NCBI RefSeq assembly: GCF_001719165.1
Contig: NZ_CP017057.1
Span: 558,001-622,000, forward strand
Direction of reading: 5' to 3'
Origin: Erythrobacter litoralis
GTDB taxonomy: Bacteria; Pseudomonadota; Alphaproteobacteria; Sphingomonadales; Sphingomonadaceae
DNA: 64,000 bases
The notes beneath the pieces are model-generated. The model had not been told where the DNA came from, ran no database searches, and saw only the letters and a list, made by a program, of their open reading frames with translations. A program made the position numbers and the translations under genes. Below, piece after piece: positions 21,722-31,077 of the stretch. Positions within the stretch are counted from its first letter, which is position 1, and every line of letters begins with the position of its first letter.

Positions 21722-22654
21722 TCAACCGTGTCTTTTCATCGGCAGGCCGTTCGCGAAGTTGGCGTTTTCGGAGGCCATGGCGAGCATCGAGCGGGCGTGG
21801 CGGCGGGCGACCTCGCGCTGGTCTTCGCCATAACCGCCGCCCAGCGCAGAGGCGACCGGCAGGCCGCGCCGCCGCGCCTCGCGCACCACGAAGCGGTCGC
21901 GCCGCTCCAGCCCCTCATCGCTCAGCGCGAGCCGTCCGAGCTTATCGTTCACATGCGGATCGACCCCCGCCTGGTAGAGCACGAGATCGGGCGCGAATGT
22001 GTCCATGATGGCCGGCAGGTGCGCCTCCAGCGCCTCCATGTAGCCGTGATCGTCCAGCCCGTCGGGCAGCGGCACATCGCAGTTCGAGCGCGCCTTCCTT
22101 ACCGGGAAGTTCTTTTCGGCATGGAGCGAGAGGGTGAAGATGTCGTCCCTCAGGGCGGTGAGGCTCGCGGTCCCATCGCCCTGGTGGACGTCGAGATCGA
22201 CGATCAGGATGCGCCGCGCCGATCCCTCCGCGATCAAGCGGTTGGAGGCCACGGCGAGGTCGTTGAACACGCAATAGCCCGCGCCCGTATTCGCAAGCGC
22301 ATGATGGCTCCCCGCCGCGCTGTTGGCGGCATAACCGTGTTCCATGGCAAGATGCGCAGCGAGCCACGTCCCGCCATTGGTGTGCCGCACCCGGTCGCGG
22401 ATGCGCTCCGTCACCGGAAAGCCGATGCGCCGTTCCTTTTCGCGGGGCACCGAGACGGTGAAGACCTCCTCGACATAATGCGGGTCGTGCACCGCCTCGA
22501 GCCATTCGCGCGGGGCAGGCTCGGGCGCGTGTTCTGTCATGGCCGCGCCGCTCGCCCGCAGTTCCTCCATGACGAGGTAATACTTGTCGAACTTGAACGT
22601 CCCGCGCTCCGGGCGCGGGGCCATGTAATCGGCGTGGTGGACGACGTGAAGCAT
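21722..22654 (-). CDS. Histone-deacetylase-like (class II/acetoin-utilisation type) amidohydrolase
   Basis: A 310-residue zinc-dependent deacetylase homologue. The active-site elements are present: S-H-H-A-L (double histidine), [10 protein letters not shown] (zinc ligands Asp and His), [11 protein letters not shown] (third ligand Asp) and the C-terminal G-G-G-Y (transition-state tyrosine). Bacterial members act on acetylpolyamines, acetylated small molecules or acetyl-lysine; the substrate here is unknown. It lies in the ispG-led leftward run, 9 bases after the thioredoxin-like lipoprotein gene. Confidence 0.92.
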   Translation of the reverse strand: MLHVVHHADYMAPRPERGTFKFDKYYLVMEELRASGAAMTEHAPEPAPREWLEAVHDPHYVEEVFTVSVPREKERRIGFPVTERIRDRVRHTNGGTWLAAHLAMEHGYAANSAAGSHHALANTGAGYCVFNDLAVASNRLIAEGSARRILIVDLDVHQGDGTASLTALRDDIFTLSLHAEKNFPVRKARSNCDVPLPDGLDDHGYMEALEAHLPAIMDTFAPDLVLYQAGVDPHVNDKLGRLALSDEGLERRDRFVVREARRRGLPVASALGGGYGEDQREVARRHARSMLAMASENANFANGLPMKRHG

Positions 22655-22663
22655 GCGCCCCGC

Positions 22664-23158
22664 TCAAACGGGCTGGTCGGCGAGCCGTTCCAGTTCGGCG
22701 AAAATCGCCGCCTCGCTACGGCTCGCCGCGTTGCGCCAGGTGGTCGCGGTGTCGGGGTTTACGAGTGTTCCGTCCGCCGTCAGCACCAGCAGGTTGGGCG
22801 TGCCGGGCAGCTCCTTGAGCCCGAAACGGTGCGCCACGGCGAGGTTATGCCCGTCGCCGGTCTGCGGCATCCCGATATTGACGAAGACCAGTTCGTATTC
22901 GCGCTCGACCAGTGCGGCGATGCGCGCGCTTTCCAGCCATCCGGCGAGCGCGCGGCTGTCATGGCACCAGTTCGCGCCCATCACCAGCAGCACCCGCTTG
23001 CCCGACGCGCCGGCGCGGGCGAGAGCGGCGTCGACATCCGCCATCGCGTTTTCGGACACGTCGTAGGATGCGGCCTCGGGATATGTCGGGGCGGGCGGCG
23101 CAGTCGCGCAGGCGGCGAGCGCGAGAGCCGCGGGAAGCCCGGCAAACAGGCGGATCAC
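22664..23158 (-). CDS. Thioredoxin-fold lipoprotein with a single active-site cysteine
   Basis: A 164-residue protein with a lipoprotein signal (A-L-A-L-A-A-C, cysteine at residue 17) and a thioredoxin-like domain. The active site reads A-N-W-C-H-D-S, so only the first cysteine of the usual pair remains; a cis-proline motif appears at L-P-G-T-P-N-L-L-V-L. This is typical of thioredoxin_7-like periplasmic proteins. Its ATG overlaps the stop of the preceding small gene by four bases. Confidence 0.85.
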   Translation of the reverse strand: MIRLFAGLPAALALAACATAPPAPTYPEAASYDVSENAMADVDAALARAGASGKRVLLVMGANWCHDSRALAGWLESARIAALVEREYELVFVNIGMPQTGDGHNLAVAHRFGLKELPGTPNLLVLTADGTLVNPDTATTWRNAASRSEAAIFAELERLADQPV

Positions 23159-23391
23159 CCGCGCTGGTCCTCGATCTGCAATTGTCCGATGCGCAGCACG
23201 TCGACTTTCGCATCGCGGATACGCAGGCGGTTCACCGCAAGGCGGCCGACGGCGATTGTTCCGATCGCGACCGCTCCCACGGCTAGCGCTCCGATGGCCA
23301 ACGCGCCGATCGCGCCGGCTCCGCCGGAGACGGCACCCGCCGAGGCGGATCGAACCGCGCGGGGCGGGGAAAGAGCGAGGCGCTTCGCCAA
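23155..23391 (-). CDS. Small hydrophobic Gly/Ala/Ile-rich protein
   Basis: About 78 residues if translation starts at the TTG at 23391, immediately after the ispG stop. The middle is a long hydrophobic Ala/Gly/Ile/Val stretch with a quasi-repeat G-A-L-A-I-G, continuing into a regular R-L-A-V-N-R-L-R-I pattern and a hydrophilic end (G-Q-L-Q-I-E-D-Q-R-G). The alternating pattern suggests a membrane-associated beta-like or repeat protein. The reading frame is supported by the 4-base overlap with the next gene rather than by a known family. The start is uncertain. Confidence 0.6.
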   Translation of the reverse strand: MAKRLALSPPRAVRSASAGAVSGGAGAIGALAIGALAVGAVAIGTIAVGRLAVNRLRIRDAKVDVLRIGQLQIEDQRG

Positions 23392-23392
23392 A

Positions 23393-24547
23393 TTACTCTG
23401 CGGCTTCGGGTGTCTTCTGGGGCGCGGTATGCGGGTCGAAGGCGACGGCCTCGCCCGCCTCGATCGCGGCGGCCTTTTCCTCGACAAGACGCACGATATG
23501 GTCGAGCATCGCCTCGTCGTCGATCGCATGCGCCTTGACGCCGGACAGGTAGACCATGTGCTTGCCATTGCCGCCGCCGGTGAGGCCGATATCGGTCTCG
23601 CGCGCTTCGCCCGGTCCATTGACGACGCAGCCGAGGACCGAAAGGCTCATCGGCGTCTTGATGTGTTCGAGCCGTTTTTCGAGCGTTTCGACCGTGCGGA
23701 TCACGTCGAAACCCTGGCGCGAGCAGGACGGGCACGAGACGACGCGCACGCCCCGGGTGCGCAGGCCCAGCGCCTTCAGCATCTCGTAGCCGACCTTGAC
23801 CTCTTCCTCGGGCTCGGCTGAAAGCGAGACGCGGATCGTGTCGCCGATCCCGGCCCACAGCAGCGAGCCGATGCCGATCGAGGATTTCACCGTCCCGCCG
23901 ATCAGCCCGCCCGCCTCGGTGATGCCGAGATGCAGGGGGCAATCGACCGCGTCGGCAAGCCCGTGATAGGCCGCGACCGCGAGGAAGACGTCCGACGCCT
24001 TCACCGCGACCTTGAATTCGTGGAAATCGTGGTCCTGCAGCAGCTTGATGTGGTCGAGCGCGCTTTCAATCAGCGCCTCGGGGCAGGGCTCGCCGTATTT
24101 CTCGAGCAGGTCCTTCTCAAGACTGCCGGCATTCACGCCGATGCGGATCGCGCAGCCGTTTGCCTTGGCCGCGCGGACCACTTCGGCGACACGGTCGGCT
24201 GAACCGATATTGCCCGGATTGATCCGCAGGCAGGCCGCGCCCGCATCGGCGGCTTCCAATGCGCGCTTGTAATGGAAATGGATGTCGGCGACGACCGGGA
24301 TATGCGCGGCGCGCGTGATCTGCCGGAAATTGCGGGTCGATTCCTCGGTCGGGCAGGAGACGCGGATGATGTCGCAGCCGACATCCTCGCAGCGGCGGAT
24401 CTGGTCGATCGTCGCCTTCACGTCCTCGGTCGGGGTGTTCGTCATGGTCTGCACCGTGATCGGCGCATCGCCGCCCACGGGCACGTTGCCCACCATGATC
24501 TGCCGGCATTCACGCCGCTCGATATCGCGCCAGGGTCTTACAGACAT
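23393..24547 (-). CDS. ispG: 4-Hydroxy-3-methylbut-2-en-1-yl diphosphate synthase
   Basis: [4Fe-4S] enzyme of the MEP isoprenoid pathway (converts MEcPP to HMBPP). The 384-residue protein starts at ATG 24547. The TIM-barrel part contains V-Q-T-M-T-N-T and A-D-I-H-F-H-Y; the cluster-binding cysteines are in S-C-P-S-C-S-R and [10 protein letters not shown]. It heads a leftward run that also contains a small hydrophobic protein, a thioredoxin-like lipoprotein, an HDAC-like enzyme and a YkuD_2 protein. A longer in-frame reading upstream is antisense to the divergent hydrolase gene and is not real. Confidence 0.97.
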   Translation of the reverse strand: MSVRPWRDIERRECRQIMVGNVPVGGDAPITVQTMTNTPTEDVKATIDQIRRCEDVGCDIIRVSCPTEESTRNFRQITRAAHIPVVADIHFHYKRALEAADAGAACLRINPGNIGSADRVAEVVRAAKANGCAIRIGVNAGSLEKDLLEKYGEPCPEALIESALDHIKLLQDHDFHEFKVAVKASDVFLAVAAYHGLADAVDCPLHLGITEAGGLIGGTVKSSIGIGSLLWAGIGDTIRVSLSAEPEEEVKVGYEMLKALGLRTRGVRVVSCPSCSRQGFDVIRTVETLEKRLEHIKTPMSLSVLGCVVNGPGEARETDIGLTGGGNGKHMVYLSGVKAHAIDDEAMLDHIVRLVEEKAAAIEAGEAVAFDPHTAPQKTPEAAE

Positions 24548-24661
24548 GGGCGTGATATAATCACCTGAGCGTTGCGGGGCAATGACATTGGGACGAGCGG
24601 CGACCCTCCGGCTTGACACCTCGTCCGCGTCCGGCTTGCCTGCGGAAAAGGGAGACATGCC

Positions 24662-25600
24662 ATGCTTGAGGGATTGACGGCCGAACTGCGCAGAGCGCGC
24701 GCGAGTTTCCTCATGCGGGCGGTGGTCTGGCTGATGAAGCGCAGGAAGCCCGTATTCCCGCACAGCCCCGAAGGTTTCCGCGAAAAGCTCAGCCAGCGCG
24801 ATTGCCCGCGCGACGCGCCGATGCCCGCCAAGTTCGAACAGCGCTTCATCGTCGAACGGCGCACTCTTGAAGGGCAGGAGGTCGTGACGCTCCATCCGAA
24901 AAGCGGGCCGGGCGAATGGCACATGCTCTATTTTCACGGCGGCGGCTTCGTGCTGCCGATGTTCGACGTGCACTGGCCGCTCGCCGCGGCGCTGGTCGAG
25001 ACCTGCTCCCTGTCGATCACCCTGCCACTGTACAAGGTCGTGCCCGAAGCCTCGGCAAGCGTGCAGGACGCGCTCGCCGATGCCTGTTTCGCCGAGCTTG
25101 CGATGACCCACGCGCCCGAGCGGATCGTGCTGTCGGGCGACAGCGCGGGCGGGCACATGGCGCTCGCCCTGGCGCTGAGGCTGGCGCGTGCCGGAGGGCC
25201 GCAGCCGGGCCGGCTAGCGCTGTTCGCGCCGTGGCTCGACCTCACCATGCGCGACGAGGCGATGCGCGCGGTCGAGCCGCATGACGTCATGCTCAAGATC
25301 GGCACGCTGCGCGCGACGGGCGAGATCTATGCGGATGGCCGCGACCCGGCGAGCCCGGAATGCAGCCCGCTCTACACGCCTGCCGACCAGCTCGCGCAGC
25401 TTCCCCCGACCCGCATCTGGACCGGGCGGCACGACCTCTTCATTGTCGATTCGCGCACTTTCGCAGGCAAGTTGCGCGATGCGGGCGTGGACTCGAAGCT
25501 CTACGAATACGAGGGTGCGCCGCATGTCTTCATGGCGATCACGCCGACGCGCGAGGCGAAGGACGTGTTCGGCCTGATGAAGGACTTTCTCGAAAGCTAG
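24662..25600 (+). CDS. Alpha/beta hydrolase of the HSL family
   Basis: A 312-residue esterase/lipase-like protein. The oxyanion-hole motif H-G-G-G-F lies near residue 95, the nucleophile elbow is G-D-S-A-G-G near residue 160, and the catalytic Asp and His are plausible in T-G-R-H-D-L-F and G-A-P-H-V-F. This is the hormone-sensitive-lipase subfamily; short-chain ester hydrolysis is likely but the substrate is unknown. No export signal is visible. Its stop overlaps that of the convergent SDR gene. Confidence 0.9.
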   Translation: MLEGLTAELRRARASFLMRAVVWLMKRRKPVFPHSPEGFREKLSQRDCPRDAPMPAKFEQRFIVERRTLEGQEVVTLHPKSGPGEWHMLYFHGGGFVLPMFDVHWPLAAALVETCSLSITLPLYKVVPEASASVQDALADACFAELAMTHAPERIVLSGDSAGGHMALALALRLARAGGPQPGRLALFAPWLDLTMRDEAMRAVEPHDVMLKIGTLRATGEIYADGRDPASPECSPLYTPADQLAQLPPTRIWTGRHDLFIVDSRTFAGKLRDAGVDSKLYEYEGAPHVFMAITPTREAKDVFGLMKDFLES

Positions 25601-26556
25601 ACCGGGTAGCTCACGCCCGTCATGCGCTCGCTCATCTCCCACAGCCGCGCGGCCGACTGCGGGTCGAGCGCATAGGGGCGCACGCCGTGATCGGTCGCCT
25701 CGGCGTCGATCTCGGCCTCGCCGCAATCCTCGCAATAGAACCCGCCGCGCCCCTCGAGTGCATCGCTGGTCGCCGCCCAGACGCTCGTGGCCGCGCCCTG
25801 CGGGATAGACTTCCACGAATAGTCGGGGTCGCTCTCGCTCAGATATTGCATCAGACCCTGGGCCATTTCCTCGGTCAGGTGCCGCCCGAGATTGGTGTCG
25901 ATCCCGCCGGGATGGACCGCATAGGCATGGATGCCCCGGCCCGCGTAGCGGTTTTCGAGTTCGACCGTGAACAGGACGTTGGCGGTCTTGGACTGGCCGT
26001 AGCTTGCCCATGGCTCGTATTCGCGCCGCTCGAAATGCGGATCGTCCAGATCGCCCCCGGTCATCTGGTGCGCGCGGCTCGACAAATTAACGATGCGCCC
26101 GCTGCCGGGTCGGCCCGCCGCGGACTCAATCAGCGGCATCAGCCCGGCGGTGAGCGCGAAATGGCCGAGATGGTTGGTCCCGAACTGCATTTCGAACCCG
26201 TCAGATGTGTGTTCGAACGGGCAGGCCATGACCGCCGCATTGTTGATGAGCGCGTCGATCGCCTCGAACCGCTCGCGCGCTTCCTCGGCGCAGGCGCGCA
26301 CGCTCTCAAGGTCGGCGAGGTCGCAGGCAATCGTCTCGACCCGATCGCTGCCCGTGGCCGAGCGGATCGCATCCGCCGCATCGCCCAGTTTTGCAGGGTT
26401 GCGCCCGGCAAGGACGACATGCGCGCCCTTCGCGGCGAGCGCGCGGCCCGATTCCCGGCCCAGCCCCGAATTGCCCCCGGTGACGAAATAGGTCCGGCCC
26501 GACAGGTCCGTGCCCTCCAGTACCTCGTCGGTGGTCGTATTCCTGTCGTAGGCCAT
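25597..26556 (-). CDS. Short-chain dehydrogenase of the retinol-dehydrogenase-like type
   Basis: A 319-residue NAD(P)-dependent oxidoreductase. The cofactor site is T-G-G-N-S-G-L-G with A-G-R-N two strands later, suggesting NADP. N-N-A-A-V, N-L-S-S-R-A and the catalytic Y-G-Q-S-K follow. A cysteine pair F-Y-C-E-D-C near residue 272 is unusual, but present in related bacterial sequences. It is longer than classical SDRs and resembles the RDH/WW-oxidoreductase group. The substrate is unknown. It is divergent from the asparaginase-family gene. Confidence 0.9.
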   Translation of the reverse strand: MAYDRNTTTDEVLEGTDLSGRTYFVTGGNSGLGRESGRALAAKGAHVVLAGRNPAKLGDAADAIRSATGSDRVETIACDLADLESVRACAEEARERFEAIDALINNAAVMACPFEHTSDGFEMQFGTNHLGHFALTAGLMPLIESAAGRPGSGRIVNLSSRAHQMTGGDLDDPHFERREYEPWASYGQSKTANVLFTVELENRYAGRGIHAYAVHPGGIDTNLGRHLTEEMAQGLMQYLSESDPDYSWKSIPQGAATSVWAATSDALEGRGGFYCEDCGEAEIDAEATDHGVRPYALDPQSAARLWEMSERMTGVSYPV

Positions 26557-26618
26557 CGCGGTTCCTCCCCAATTCGCGCCTTGGCTTGATGCGCAGCTTT
26601 GGGCTAGGCGTGCAACCC

Positions 26619-27701
26619 ATGAAAAAGGCCATGTTTGCAGCGCTCGCCGCGCTTTTCGCTCTCTCCGCGCCGCTCGCTGCGGAGAACCACGATAAACCGG
26701 AATGGTCGATCGCGATCCATGGCGGTGCAGGGACGCTCGATCCCACGATGATGACGCCTGAACGCCGCGCCGAATACGAGGCCGCGCTCCAGCAGGCGCT
26801 CGCTGCGGGGGCGAAGGTGCTCGCGAGCGGCGGCAGCGCGATGGACGCGGTGAAGGCCGCGATCATTCCGATGGAGGATTCGCCGCTGTTCAATGCCGGC
26901 AAGGGCGCGGTGTTCACCTGGGAAGGCAAGAACGAGCTCGACGCCTCGATCATGGACGGCCGCGACCGCAGCGCTGGCGCGGTGACGGGCGTTACGACCA
27001 TAAAGAACCCGATCCTCCTCGCCGACGCGGTGCGCACCGAAAGCGAACACGTTTTTCTGATGGGCGAGGGCGCTGAGCAATTCGCGGCGACACAGGATAT
27101 CGAGACCGCTCCGCCCGAATATTTCGCGACCCCGGCCCGCCGCGAATCGCTCGAGCGGATGAAGGCCGAGGCGCTCTCCGCGCTCGATGTCGATACGAAG
27201 TTCGGAACCGTCGGCGCGGTGGCGCTCGACATGGAGGGCAACCTCGCCGCGGGCACTTCGACCGGGGGCATGACCGGCAAGCGCTGGGGCCGGATCGGCG
27301 ACGCGCCGGTGATCGGCGCGGGGACCTATGCGGACAATCGCTCGTGCGCGGTCTCGGCGACGGGGTGGGGGGAGTACTTCATCCGTGTCGGCGTGGCGCA
27401 GGAGATTTGCACGCGGCTGCGGATGCTGAAGGCGCAGGCGGCTTTCGCAAGCGGAGGACAGCATCGCGAATGGCTCGATCAGCAGGATTATGCGCAGGGT
27501 ATCTCCGACGCAGTCATGGCCGAGGTCAAGCAGCTCGGCGGCGATGGCGGGGTGATCCTCGTCACGCCCGAAGGCCACGCGCTGTTCAGCTTCAACACCA
27601 CCGGAATGTATCGCGGCCGCGCAGACAGCACCGGCATGAGCGAGGTCGCGATCTTCGGCGGGGACGTAGAAGCAGGCGCGTCGAACACGCCCGATCACTG
27701 A
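26619..27701 (+). CDS. Exported isoaspartyl peptidase/L-asparaginase (Ntn hydrolase)
   Basis: A 360-residue plant-type asparaginase family protein with a signal peptide (M-K-K-A-M-F..., cleavage near P-L-A-A-E). It shows the N-terminal I-A-I-H-G-G-A-G motif, N-A-G-K-G-A-V, and the autocleavage site before the nucleophile threonine in K-F-G-T-V-G-A-V-A-L-D. G-N-L-A-A-G-T-S-T-G-G-M and G-A-G-T-Y-A-D complete the beta subunit. It would be processed into alpha and beta chains in the periplasm and hydrolyse isoaspartyl dipeptides or asparagine. Confidence 0.93.
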   Translation: MKKAMFAALAALFALSAPLAAENHDKPEWSIAIHGGAGTLDPTMMTPERRAEYEAALQQALAAGAKVLASGGSAMDAVKAAIIPMEDSPLFNAGKGAVFTWEGKNELDASIMDGRDRSAGAVTGVTTIKNPILLADAVRTESEHVFLMGEGAEQFAATQDIETAPPEYFATPARRESLERMKAEALSALDVDTKFGTVGAVALDMEGNLAAGTSTGGMTGKRWGRIGDAPVIGAGTYADNRSCAVSATGWGEYFIRVGVAQEICTRLRMLKAQAAFASGGQHREWLDQQDYAQGISDAVMAEVKQLGGDGGVILVTPEGHALFSFNTTGMYRGRADSTGMSEVAIFGGDVEAGASNTPDH

Positions 27702-27708
27702 GAATGCA

Positions 27709-28626
27709 TCAGAACGGCAGGATGCTCTGCCCGCGCTCCGCGAAATCCTCGATCACCTCGCCGACGCTGGCGAGCGCGGCTTCGCTGGCCGGGTCCATCC
27801 CGTCATGCGTTTCGCGCGCCCGGTAATAGGTCGCAAACGTGATCGGCGGATGCTCGGGCGGGCGGGCGAAGCCGATGTCGACATAGAGCGAGCCCATGCC
27901 CGGCCAGATCGAGGTGCCCGTCTTGTCCCCTGCGACCCAGCCTTCGGGCAGGCCCGCACGCACGCGCCGCGCGCCAGTGGGCGTGTCGATCATCCATTGC
28001 CGCAGCAGCGCCTCGCTCGGCTCGGGCAGGACGTCGCCATAGAGCAGCTTCGCTACGGTGCGGGCCATGGCGGCGGGCGTCGTGGTGTCGCGATATTCGG
28101 TGACGGGCTGGTTGTTCAGTTCGGGCTCTGTCCGGTCGAGCCGGCTGACCCCGTCCCCGATGCTCCGCCAGAATCCGGTCAGCGCCGCCGGCCCGCCCAG
28201 TTCGCGCAGCAGCACGTTGGCCGCCGTGTTGTCCGAATATTTCTGGGTGTATTCGGCCAGTTCAAGCAGGCTCGCGCCTTCGGCCAGCCGCTTTTCGGTG
28301 AAGGGCGAGACGAACATGAGATCGTCCTTCGTCCACGTCACGCGGCGGCTCGCGTCGATCTCATCCGCCGCGTCGAGCGCCAGCACCATCGCCGCCAGCG
28401 ACAGCTTGAACGAGGAGCAATGGCCGAACCGCCGGTCGCGGTTGAGGCCGACCGATACGCCCGTCTGCGTGTCGTAGATGTCGACGCCCAGCGTCCCGCC
28501 CGCTTTCGCCTCGATCAGGCGCAAGGTCGCCTGCATCCGCCCCAGCGGGCTCTGGTCGGGCGGAACGCAGGCCGAAAGCCCCAAGGCAGCCGCCCCGCCG
28601 ATGAAGAACCGTCGATCGATCGTCAC
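27709..28626 (-). CDS. Class A beta-lactamase (Tat-type lipoprotein)
   Basis: A 305-residue serine beta-lactamase with every class A motif: S71-S-F-K74, S131-D-N133, E167 with N171 (R-T-E-P-E-L-N), and K235-T-G237. The N-terminus M-T-I-D-R-R-F-F-I-G-G followed by L-G-L-S-A-C combines a twin-arginine motif with a lipobox (Cys20). The start is the GTG at 28626, which overlaps the GNAT stop codon (GTGA), so it is translationally coupled to the end of the MoxR operon. It is probably intrinsic rather than acquired, since its composition matches the surroundings and no mobile element is near. Substrate range cannot be told from sequence alone. Confidence 0.93.
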   Translation of the reverse strand: MTIDRRFFIGGAAALGLSACVPPDQSPLGRMQATLRLIEAKAGGTLGVDIYDTQTGVSVGLNRDRRFGHCSSFKLSLAAMVLALDAADEIDASRRVTWTKDDLMFVSPFTEKRLAEGASLLELAEYTQKYSDNTAANVLLRELGGPAALTGFWRSIGDGVSRLDRTEPELNNQPVTEYRDTTTPAAMARTVAKLLYGDVLPEPSEALLRQWMIDTPTGARRVRAGLPEGWVAGDKTGTSIWPGMGSLYVDIGFARPPEHPPITFATYYRARETHDGMDPASEAALASVGEVIEDFAERGQSILPF

Positions 28627-29087
28627 AGATGGAGCTCCATGCACAGGCTGAATTCGTCCGGGACATAATCCCCGAAGCCGGTGCTTTCGGCGAAACCGTG
28701 GCTTTCGTAAAGCCTGAGTGCGGGGAGGAAGGGGACGGTCCGTCCGGTCTCCAGCCCGAGCCAGATGAGGCCGCGCGTCCGCGCCTCGGCGATCAGGTGT
28801 TCGAGCAGCGCCCGGCCCGCCCCGCGCCCGCGATAGTCAGGGGCGGCGCGCATCGACTTCAATTCGCCGCGGCCCTCTCCCAGCACCTTCAGCGCCCCGA
28901 CCGCGGCCAGCCGGTCGCCATCGCGCAGCGCGTAGAAGGTCACGTCCGGCGCGCGCAGCTTTTCGGGCGGGAGCGCGTGGACCTTGCAGGCGGGCGACCA
29001 GCTATGCATCTCGTCGAGGTGCAGCCGCAGGAGGTCCAGCACATCCGGGCTAGTCAGGTCGTCGCGGGCGATCGCGAAGCAGGTCAT
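28623..29087 (-). CDS. GNAT-family N-acetyltransferase
   Basis: A 154-residue acetyl-CoA-dependent acetyltransferase. The acetyl-CoA pyrophosphate loop is R-G-R-G-A-G-R-A-L-L, preceded by the strand E-L-K-S-M-R-A. The later L-G-L-E-T-G and A-L-R-L-Y-E-S-H-G-F are typical of the YafP/PA4866-like group. It overlaps the RDD gene upstream and the beta-lactamase gene downstream by four bases each. The substrate is unknown; an aminoglycoside or small amine substrate cannot be assumed. Confidence 0.9.
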   Translation of the reverse strand: MTCFAIARDDLTSPDVLDLLRLHLDEMHSWSPACKVHALPPEKLRAPDVTFYALRDGDRLAAVGALKVLGEGRGELKSMRAAPDYRGRGAGRALLEHLIAEARTRGLIWLGLETGRTVPFLPALRLYESHGFAESTGFGDYVPDEFSLCMELHL

Positions 29088-30013
29088 GAGAACTTGTCCG
29101 CCTTGCGTTTGCCGAATCTCATGTCGCTTTCGAGCTTCGCGCGCAACTGGGCATAGAAGGCTTCGAGAAAGGCGCGCTCGTCGCCCGCACCCGGATCCCA
29201 GCCGATCTTGCGGCAGATCGTCGCGTGGACCGCCGAAAGCGCTTCGCCCTGGTCCTCGCGCAGGATGCGTTCGAGGGTCTGCAATTCCCGCTCGCCGTAG
29301 ACCGACAATTCCTCTTCCCCGAACTGGTAGCGCGCGCCGGTAAGCGTGCTGGTCCCCTCGCTCGCCGCCGCGCCCTGCGTGGACAGCGTCCCGGCGAGCC
29401 GGGTGCGCGGCGCTTCGACCACCCAGGTCCCCGCGATCACGTCGCCCGCACGAAGCGCGTCCTTGTTGAAGAAGGGGAAGGCCATGAAGATCCCGAACCA
29501 TACAAGGCCTGCGATCCCCGCATTGCCCTGTTCGCCCGACGGCGCAAGCAGCAGGAAGAGGATAGGCATGAACAGTTCGATGTCGCGGATCAGGTTGCGC
29601 GCGATCACCGCTTCGGGGGTGAGCCTGCCGCCGCCTCTCGCCGCGACGCGGATGCCGACCGCGCGCTTGCCCGGCGTGGCGCCGCGAGGGGACAGTTCGA
29701 AGGCGAGGAAATAGCCGTAACGCGCGGCGAAGATCAGCAGGATCGCGAGGATGAGCACGAATTCGCCCGCTGCCGGGATCGACCCTTCCGTGCCGTCGAA
29801 ACCCGCGCCCAGCACCGCCCACAAGAGCAGGCCGAAGACCAGCTGGATGGCGAAAATCGCGGTGATGACGATGATGAAATCGAGCACCAGCGCGCCCACC
29901 CGGCTTCCGCGCGAGGCGACCGTGATCGGCAGAGCCAGCCCTTCGGGCGTGATCATGGTGCGGCGGCGTTTCGCTTCGGGACCGGCGTGCATGTCGACGG
30001 CTGCGGCGCTCAT
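29084..30013 (-). CDS. RDD-family membrane protein
   Basis: A 309-residue protein with an RDD domain: G-S-R-V-G-A-L-V-L-D-F-I in the first membrane helix and a second helix ending in A-F-E-L-S-P-R-G-A-T-P-G-K-R-A-V-G-I-R, which is a strong family signature. A further hydrophobic pair follows, then a hydrophilic C-terminal region of about 110 residues. RDD proteins are found in MoxR/DUF58 clusters and may be transporters or assembly factors. It overlaps its neighbours by four bases on both sides. Confidence 0.9.
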   Translation of the reverse strand: MSAAAVDMHAGPEAKRRRTMITPEGLALPITVASRGSRVGALVLDFIIVITAIFAIQLVFGLLLWAVLGAGFDGTEGSIPAAGEFVLILAILLIFAARYGYFLAFELSPRGATPGKRAVGIRVAARGGGRLTPEAVIARNLIRDIELFMPILFLLLAPSGEQGNAGIAGLVWFGIFMAFPFFNKDALRAGDVIAGTWVVEAPRTRLAGTLSTQGAAASEGTSTLTGARYQFGEEELSVYGERELQTLERILREDQGEALSAVHATICRKIGWDPGAGDERAFLEAFYAQLRAKLESDMRFGKRKADKFS

Positions 30014-31077
30014 GGTTCGGCCTCAGCGCCGCCATCGCGGCGAAACAGGAAGAAATAGGCGAGCCAGAAGGCGAGGAAGATCCCGCCGATCGCGAAGCGT
30101 CCTGCGCTGCTGCCCACGAGCTGGCGCGGGAAGGCTTCGAGGAAGGCCGCGACGATCATCATGATGACGACGCCGACCATCACCACTGCCGCGCGCCGCC
30201 CGCTCTGCGACGCGGCGGCGAGCAGGCTGCGCGTCCCCGGAAACGCCATCGAGCGCCCGATATGCAGCCCCGCAGCACCCGCAAGGAGAATGCCGAACAG
30301 CTCCGTCGTGCCATGGACCGAAAGCCAGGCCGCGAATTCGACGCCCAGCCCCGCGCTCGCGAACAGCCACAGGAATGCGCCGAGCATGGCCATGTTGTGC
30401 ACCAGCAGCATCAGCGATGGGATGCCGAAGGCAAACCCCAAAGCGAAGGCGAGGATGCACACGCCGGCATTGTTGCTGAAAAGGAAGGCGGCGAAGGTCG
30501 ACAGCCCCTCGCCCCCGTCCTTTATGCCCAGTGTATCCATCAATTCCTCGCGGCTTGCGCCCGGGCGGCGATTGTCGGCGAGGCCGGTGGGAACGAGGCG
30601 GTAGAACCATTCGGTATCCTGCGCGACCAGAAGCCAGCCGACGATCGCGCCCGAGACCATGACGAACAGCGCGATCGACAGGTCGAGCCAGATTTCGCGC
30701 ACCGCGCGGCTCCATCCGCCCATGAGGAATTCGCGCAGCCAGGAGAACAGGCCCAGCCTCGGCCCGTAGACCTGGAACCAGGCGCGCTGGACGAGGCTTT
30801 CGAGATAGGTCAGCGTCGCGGCATCGAGCGAGGTCTCGCGCGCGACCGAGAGCGAGGAGGCGGCGGTCCGGTAGAGCGTCGGCAGAGCGAGCAGGTCTTC
30901 GTCATCGACGCGCTTCAGACCGCCCTTTTCCATCCGTGCGACGATCGCCTCGAGCCGTCGCCAGTCGCCTTCGCGCTCGAGCCGGAAACGGTCCGAGCGC
31001 AGCGTCGCGCTGGCGATGTCGGCGGGCGCCTCGACCTCCTTTCGGGAGAACCACGATCCCAGCTCCGGCGCCTTCAT
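30010..31077 (-). CDS. SpoIIM/DUF95-family (stage II sporulation protein M-like) membrane protein
   Basis: A 355-residue multi-pass protein with a cytoplasmic N-terminal region of about 120 residues and then six or so membrane segments. F-S-N-N-A-G-V-C-I-L-A-F-A-L-G-F and H-G-T-T-E-L-F-G-I are the conserved SpoIIM signatures. In non-sporulating bacteria the gene is a regular part of MoxR-DUF58 clusters, as here; no sporulation role is implied. The ATG at 31077 overlaps the DUF58 stop. Confidence 0.9.
   Translation of the reverse strand: MKAPELGSWFSRKEVEAPADIASATLRSDRFRLEREGDWRRLEAIVARMEKGGLKRVDDEDLLALPTLYRTAASSLSVARETSLDAATLTYLESLVQRAWFQVYGPRLGLFSWLREFLMGGWSRAVREIWLDLSIALFVMVSGAIVGWLLVAQDTEWFYRLVPTGLADNRRPGASREELMDTLGIKDGGEGLSTFAAFLFSNNAGVCILAFALGFAFGIPSLMLLVHNMAMLGAFLWLFASAGLGVEFAAWLSVHGTTELFGILLAGAAGLHIGRSMAFPGTRSLLAAASQSGRRAAVVMVGVVIMMIVAAFLEAFPRQLVGSSAGRFAIGGIFLAFWLAYFFLFRRDGGAEAEP

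Noticed and set aside
23396..25156. An N-terminal extension of IspG of about 200 residues
   Set aside because: The extension is antisense to the hydrolase gene's 5' half and has no family similarity; ATG 24547 gives the normal IspG N-terminus.
28623..30035. A single long frame joining GNAT to an Arg-rich N-terminal half
   Set aside because: The N-terminal half is an out-of-frame reading of the RDD gene; the GNAT gene has its own ATG overlapping the RDD stop.
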